Of a stretch of 64,000 bases of DNA, positions 58,200-64,000 are shown piece by piece. The stretch's first letter is position 1, and every line of letters starts with the position of its first letter. The stretch covers positions 563,320-627,319 of the forward strand of contig JASKMD010000023.1 in assembly GCA_030144725.1 (NCBI GenBank), in the 5' to 3' direction. The notes under the pieces were generated by a model. It was not told the DNA's origin, searched no databases, and saw nothing but the letters and a program-made list of their open reading frames with translations. The position numbers were made by a program, and so were the translations under genes. The DNA comes from Haematococcus lacustris. Lineage: Eukaryota > Chlorophyta > Chlorophyceae > Chlamydomonadales > Haematococcaceae.

Positions 58200-59491
58200 C
58201 CTGAGTGTAAGTGTCGCAGCACCATTAAGAGCGATATGCCCCATGCCTCGACTTGCCAAAATTCGGTGTTCCTCTGACTAGCGCCAGGCACTAGCCAGGG
58301 CTCCATCCGCGACCATTGTCACACACATGTGTCCGTTGCAAGCACATCTACACAATAGGTAAGGTTGCTGCAACATGCAAATGAGGTGTGAGTGACAGCT
58401 TCACAGCAAGCCCATGGCACGCCCAGCCATGCCACAGCCATGGCAACTAATAAAATGGTATGCCTCTTAGCTTGTGGCCTGTTTGCACCCAAATGAAAGT
58501 ACAGCCCAAGTTTCATGTGGCACTGCCAGCTGCCAGGATGGTGGAAGGACGCCGGGCAGGACCTGCAGCCACATGCGTCATACCACATACCCACATATCA
58601 CATACCCCATACACACATATCACATACCCCCTACCCTTGCAGCCTTGCCCCTCCCTGCCCCTCACTGTTACTGGTTGGGGTGCTGGAACCTTGGCATGCC
58701 TTCCTGCAGCCGAATAGGATGGCACATGGTGGTAGTGAGAGGACATGAGGTTGTAGGGTTGCATACCCATGTTAGTGCTGAAGGAATCGTCAGTGCCACA
58801 TGAAACTTGGGCTGTACTTTCATTTGGGTGCAAACAGGCCACAAGCTAAGAGGCATACCATTTTATTAGTTGCCATGGCTGTGGCATGGCTGGGCGTGCC
58901 ATGGGCTTGCTGAGACGCTGTCACTCACACCTCACTTGCATGTTGCAGTAACCTTACCTGTTGTGTAGATGTGCTTGCTACGGACACATGTGTGTGCCAA
59001 CGGTCGCGGATGGAGTCCTGGCTAGTGCCTGGCGCCTGTCAGAGAAACACCGAAATCTGGTCAGTCAAGACATGGGGCATGTCGCGTTTATTGGTATTAC
59101 GCCACGTACCTGAGCAAACTAGGACTAGAGATGCACCTCCGGCTCCTGTTGCGCTCGACTGGACAGTCACGTAATTTTGAAACTCGTCGCTGGAACAATT
59201 TGTGCGATGCCCAGTGATATAGACCACTACTATAGGCTCATCCGCGGGGAAACATCTTCGCCCACCACCATCGCGGCCGAACTAGAGGCCAGCGACACAG
59301 ACACGGCTATAGCTATAGAGCGGGCTGGTGCAAACGCGATGTCCTGAGGTGGCCTGTGTGACCCAAACTGACCCATGCGAACATTTTATCAGGCGTGTCA
59401 CAGCTGAACCCGCGTCCCGCGACGGCTCGCATTCACGAGACAGCCCAGACGACGCGAAGCGGCAATCTCTTCCAGAGGTGCGCACTTTACA
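58200..59491 (-). mobile_element. T4 foldback element, copy 2
   Basis: The inverted counterpart of 43887-45112, with arms at about 58205-58525 and 58795-59090 and the leader ending CTTTACA at 59491. The inner spacer has gained ACATATCACATACCC-type repeats (58590-58635). It lies in the loop of the large inverted duplication. Confidence 0.7.
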
Positions 59492-60237
59492 TTCCTCCCC
59501 CTCCAAAGGGGCTTCCGTTCCGCCACGGATAAAACCACGTGACTCGCATTGCCTACAGCATGCTGATTTAGCTACTGGGCAACCCAAAGGGCGCACCTGG
59601 TCATAGCTTAGGGTCAGGTCCCACAAGGTCAGGTAAAATGGCTCGATAAAATGTACCGTCACTTTTTGTCGCGTATACTGAACTCCAAGAGGTCAAACCG
59701 CAACGCCCCGCTGCGGCGTGCAGCTCCGCAGCTTGGCCTGCGAGGGACGGGCTAAAGTCAACTTTGCCCCCCTCCGCGGTATCCTGGCACCAGTGACTCC
59801 TTGCACCCTAACGGTAGTGCACGTGCATACAATAACGCCGCAGCGACGAGCGAGGTAGAGCGGCCACTAGTCGGGCGGTCGGGGTGCCGTGATGGGGTGC
59901 CGGCATGCAAATATGCAGTGCTGTTTTTGAGATCGATTTGCTGCTTGTTGCTGCTGCGCATCCGTCTAGTTTCTGCGCCCTAGCGTTGACGTATACTCAT
60001 AGCTCCCACGGGAAGCTATTGCAGTGTAATACATCTGCCCTGCACGGGTTGGGAGGCTAATGAAATTCCAGTGAGTTGAAACCTAATTTCTAGGCGGGAA
60101 GTGCATCAAACGCCGTGCTGACCTCATGTTGAGATGCAAGCGGTGTGCCCCGAGAACTTCTGCAACTTTTGGTAGCGTATCCTTTAGGTTAGCACCCATA
60201 GATACACTTAGACATACCTACCATGCTCATGTCTAAA
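59492..60237. other. no gene recognised
   Basis: Mixed-composition sequence in the loop of the inverted duplication, without convincing exons. Confidence 0.4.
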
Positions 60238-60645
60238 TTACCCCATCATCTCGCGCTCACCAGGCTGCGAAAGTACTAGAGGTCGTTCAGGTTCCTCCAA
60301 GCTACCACCAGCGTCCATCAGCGGCGCAAATGATGCAGACTGGCGGCCATTGATAGCGATGGCACCCCGCACTAAGCGTAGTAAGAATAGGAAGGATCGG
60401 AAAGCATAGGCGAGCAAAGGGAAGCATAGGGAAGCATAAGAAAGCATAGGAAGCTCTCGTCGTTCATCAGCCCTCTCAATAATGTCGTCGAAGGAGAGAC
60501 CAGAAAAAAACAATTCCTTCGGACATGCTGCCTGCAGCTCGTAGTATATGCTTTGATGTGGTGGAGGAGTAGGGCCATTGCAACGCTTAGGCATGTTGCG
60601 AGTGAGCTGCGGCAGCCCGATGCGAGATGCGAGCCACCTGGTCAA
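60238..60645 (-). CDS. open frame of unknown function
   Basis: 135 residues starting MTRWLASRIGLPQLTRNMPK, with CPKELFFSGLSFDDIIERAD and a C-terminal Gly/Glu stretch. The middle is an expansion of GGAAGCATA-type repeats (60385-60450). I do not recognise it; it may be a fragment of a mobile element gene. Confidence 0.2.
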   Translation of the reverse strand: MTRWLASRIGLPQLTRNMPKRCNGPTPPPHQSIYYELQAACPKELFFSGLSFDDIIERADERRELPMLSYASLCFPLLAYAFRSFLFLLRLVRGAIAINGRQSASFAPLMDAGGSLEEPERPLVLSQPGEREMMG

Positions 60646-61079
60646 CCGACATAACCGCCGGCCCTCGCGCTAGCGCTGTTGTGTACCGTACCTACCAGCA
60701 CCCGCTTAAAAAAGAACGCCGCATCCATCTACAGTAACCTTGCCAGCTGGACACTTGGCAAGGGTTGGTGGGCGTCCAGGCCGTGCAGGCCCTTTGATGC
60801 AGTAGGCATATCGGGAAGGCTCGCTGATCAAGGCTGTGTAAGCGCGGCATCAAATGGCTCACGGTACATTTTGCCAAAGAGACCTTGTGGGACCTGACTT
60901 AGGGAGCGGTCAAAGACCATCGTGCCGACTAGACACAGGGAAACCATAACCACACAGGTAGCAGCTGACCAGAGGTACAAGCATGCTGAGAATGCCAAAG
61001 TCCACCAGCATACCAGCATGCATGGCCTAGGACTTACTTCAGGTTGTGAGCTGCATTGTACTCAGCAAGGATCTTCACT
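60646..61079. other. no gene recognised
   Basis: Remaining part of the loop; a few short frames, none convincing. Confidence 0.4.
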
Positions 61080-62345
61080 CAAGCAAATTAGTAACAGCAT
61101 TTTTGAGATTCGGAGCCTCGGACTTGGTACATAGTCAAATGAAGGCATTGTAAGATTGGGGGTTGAAACTAAAATTCGTGATTTTGCGCGGTTGGTGAGA
61201 TACGGCCATGCTACAGTACTGTAGGTATCTACAGTACTGTCGGGGTACCTCGCGAGTACACGAACAGTACTGTAGACACCTACAGTACTGTAGGCACCTA
61301 CAGTACTGTAGGTGTCTACAGTACTGTCGGGGTACCTCGAGAGACCACTTACAGTACTGTAGGTATCTACAGTACTGTAGACACCTACAGTACTGTAGAC
61401 ATCTACAGTACTGTAGGTACCTCGAGGTACCTCGAGAGACCATTTACAGTACTGTAGACATCTACAGTACTGTAGACATCTACAGTACTGTAGACATCTA
61501 CAGTACTGTAGATATCTACAGTACTGTAGACATCTGCAGTACTGTAGACATCTACAGTACCTCGAGGTACCTTGAGGTACCTCGAGAGACCATTTACAGT
61601 ACTGTAGCCTTTAAGCACTTAGAAAAATTCTGAACATCTCACTTGCATTCAAGGCATCCGTCCAACACTTAGTCGCAGCATCGTGTAGCCGGTATTGCAG
61701 CGATGGCATCGCACGAGGTTACCCATACTCGCAGCCGCATCTAGCCCATACTCGCAGCCACATACTCGGCAATCAACCTCGCGGCCACACAGCTGGTCCA
61801 CAGATGGCATCGCACGAGGTTACCCATACTCGCAGCCACATCTAGCCCATACTCGCAGCCACATACTCGCAGCCACATACTCGGCAGCCACATCTAGCCC
61901 ATACCTCGCGGCCACACAGCTGGTCCAGCAGCGCAGAAGCATACATGTGAGGCAGCTCGGTGCGAGGATCTCACCTCGCAGCCAGCCTCGCAGCCATTTT
62001 CCTCGCAGCCAGCCTCGCAGCCAGTTTCGCAGCCAGCCTCGTAGCCAGCCTCGCAGCCAGCATCGCAGCTAGCCTCGCGGCCAGTTTCCTCGCAACGATT
62101 CTCCGTAATGAATCGCAAGCATTGATGCACCAACGCAAGGCAGGTGCAACGTGTTGTGAGCAGCCAAGAGGCCAGAAGGACCATGGTAAGAGCTTAGGAC
62201 CAAGGTAAGAGCTTAGAAGGAGCTAGCATTACGCAGCATAGCCCTTAGTATCCTGCCTAACCGCTACCACACCTGGTTGCTGCAGGTCTTACAATCACGC
62301 CTAGTACCCCCCTGATTACCACCCCCTCCCAGTCCCCCTCACCAC
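61080..62345. repeat. right arm of the large inverted duplication
   Basis: Inverted counterpart of 56105-58195 with a shorter satellite block. It ends where the CCA array begins, mirroring the TGG run at the start of the left arm. Confidence 0.8.
61208..61610. repeat. TACAGTACTGTA satellite, right-arm array
   Basis: About 20 palindromic units interspersed with GGTACCTCGAGGTACCTCGA-type linkers, inverted relative to the left arm. Confidence 0.95.
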
Positions 62346-64000
62346 CACCACCACCACCACCACCACCACCACCACCACCACCACCACCACCACCACCACC
62401 ACCACCACCACCACCACCACCACCACCACCACCACCACCACCACCACCACCACCACCACCACCACCACCACCACCACCACCACCACCACCACCACCACCA
62501 CCACCACCACCACCACCACCACCACCACCACCACCACCACCACCACCACCACCACCACCACCACCACCACCACCACCACCACCACCACCACCACCACCAC
62601 CACCACCACCACCACCACCACCACCACCACCACCACCACCACCACCACCACCACCACCACCACCACCACCACCACCACCACCACCACCACCACCACCACC
62701 ACCACCACCACCACCACCACCACCACCACCACCACCACCACCACCACCACCACCACCACCACCACCACCACCACCACCACCACCACCACCACCACCACCA
62801 CCACCACCACCACCACCACCACCACCACCACCACCACCACCACCACCACCACCACCACCACCACCACCACCACCACCACCACCACCACCACCACCACCAC
62901 CACCACCACCACCACCACCACCACCACCACCACCACCACCACCACCACCACCACCACCACCACCACCACCACCACCACCACCACCACCACCACCACCACC
63001 ACCACCACCACCACCACCACCACCACCACCACCACCACCACCACCACCACCACCACCACCACCACCACCACCACCACCACCACCACCACCACCACCACCA
63101 CCACCACCACCACCACCACCACCACCACCACCACCACCACCACCACCACCACCACCACCACCACCACCACCACCACCACCACCACCACCACCACCACCAC
63201 CACCACCACCACCACCACCACCACCACCACCACCACCACCACCACCACCACCACCACCACCACCACCACCACCACCACCACCACCACCACCACCACCACC
63301 ACCACCACCACCACCACCACCACCACCACCACCACCACCACCACCACCACCACCACCACCACCACCACCACCACCACCACCACCACCACCACCACCACCA
63401 CCACCACCACCACCACCACCACCACCACCACCACCACCACCACCACCACCACCACCACCACCACCACCACCACCACCACCACCACCACCACCACCACCAC
63501 CACCACCACCACCACCACCACCACCACCACCACCACCACCACCACCACCACCACCACCACCACCACCACCACCACCACCACCACCACCACCACCACCACC
63601 ACCACCACCACCACCACCACCACCACCACCACCACCACCACCACCACCACCACCACCACCACCACCACCACCACCACCACCACCACCACCACCACCACCA
63701 CCACCACCACCACCACCACCACCACCACCACCACCACCACCACCACCACCACCACCACCACCACCACCACCACCACCACCACCACCACCACCACCACCAC
63801 CACCACCACCACCACCACCACCACCACCACCACCACCACCACCACCACCACCACCACCACCACCACCACCACCACCACCACCACCACCACCACCACCACC
63901 ACCACCACCACCACCACCACCACCACCACCACCACCACCACCACCACCACCACCACCACCACCACCACCACCACCACCACCACCACCACCACCACCACCA
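62340..64000. repeat. giant pure CCA trinucleotide array, running off the window
   Basis: About 1,660 bases of CCA without an interruption that I can see. The long minus-strand polyvaline frame is an artefact of the repeat. The mirrored TGG run in the left arm is only about 43 bases, so this array has expanded or been inflated by assembly. Confidence 0.97.

Noticed and set aside
62316..63998. A polyvaline reading frame of over 500 residues
   Set aside because: It is only the translation of the CCA/TGG array.

Overview
The window is nuclear DNA from a GC-rich eukaryote, most likely a chlamydomonadalean (volvocine-type) green alga. The evidence is GT-AG introns in almost every gene, coding sequence full of CAG/GCA triplets and Ala/Gln/Ser runs, abundant G-rich minisatellites, and DNA transposons of eukaryotic type. 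A Haematococcus-like genome would fit, but the species cannot be fixed from sequence alone. There are two assembly gaps of exactly 500 N (20501-21000 and 46001-46500), which are probably placeholders of unknown true size.

Left part (1-27.4 kb). Two host genes dominate. A minus-strand gene of more than 20 exons runs from about 18.8 kb down to 4.4 kb. Its splice phases agree along long stretches, and its C-terminal exons look like universal stress protein (USP) folds. A plus-strand gene (21785-27381) encodes a very long low-complexity protein with three GRF-x-[V/I] motifs. Invading this region are three copies of a Fanzor element, the eukaryotic relative of TnpB/Cas12 RNA-guided nucleases. Copy A (747-3733, minus) is nearly complete. 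Copy B (7915-9114, plus) sits in an intron of the USP gene and carries an in-frame internal deletion. Copy C (about 19040-20422, plus) is broken by an interstitial telomere-like repeat. All three keep the same non-coding tail after the stop codon, with two small hairpins, which is a good candidate for the guide-RNA scaffold. Copies A and B are flanked by perfect 19-bp and 18-bp direct repeats. A fourth trace, only the last bases of the tail, lies inside an exon of the USP gene.

Middle part (27.4-51.7 kb) is a nest of DNA transposons. Family T3 (a transposase with a DG-x3-QFK signature) has an end at 27.97 kb, a damaged copy at 40.0-43.7 kb and a better copy at 46.5-50.6 kb. The T3 end at 27.97 kb was invaded by a hAT element (28356-30900, 8-bp target duplication) and by T2b (30935-32900, 7-bp target duplication). 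T2b is a truncated relative of T2 (35215-39536, 7-bp target duplication), which encodes a two-exon, roughly 1,049-residue D-D-E transposase not assigned here to a named superfamily. T2 interrupts an older open reading frame. A second T2 copy starts at 45450 and disappears into the gap. Foldback elements (T4) lie at 43.9-45.1 and 58.2-59.5 kb.

Right part (52-64 kb) is mostly satellite DNA: arrays built on the 12-bp palindrome TACAGTACTGTA (18-bp units, and a 149-bp higher-order unit), several G-rich microsatellites, a large inverted duplication (56.1-58.2 against 61.1-62.3 kb), and a pure CCA array of about 1.66 kb running off the window. No rRNA gene, complete tRNA gene or CRISPR array was found.
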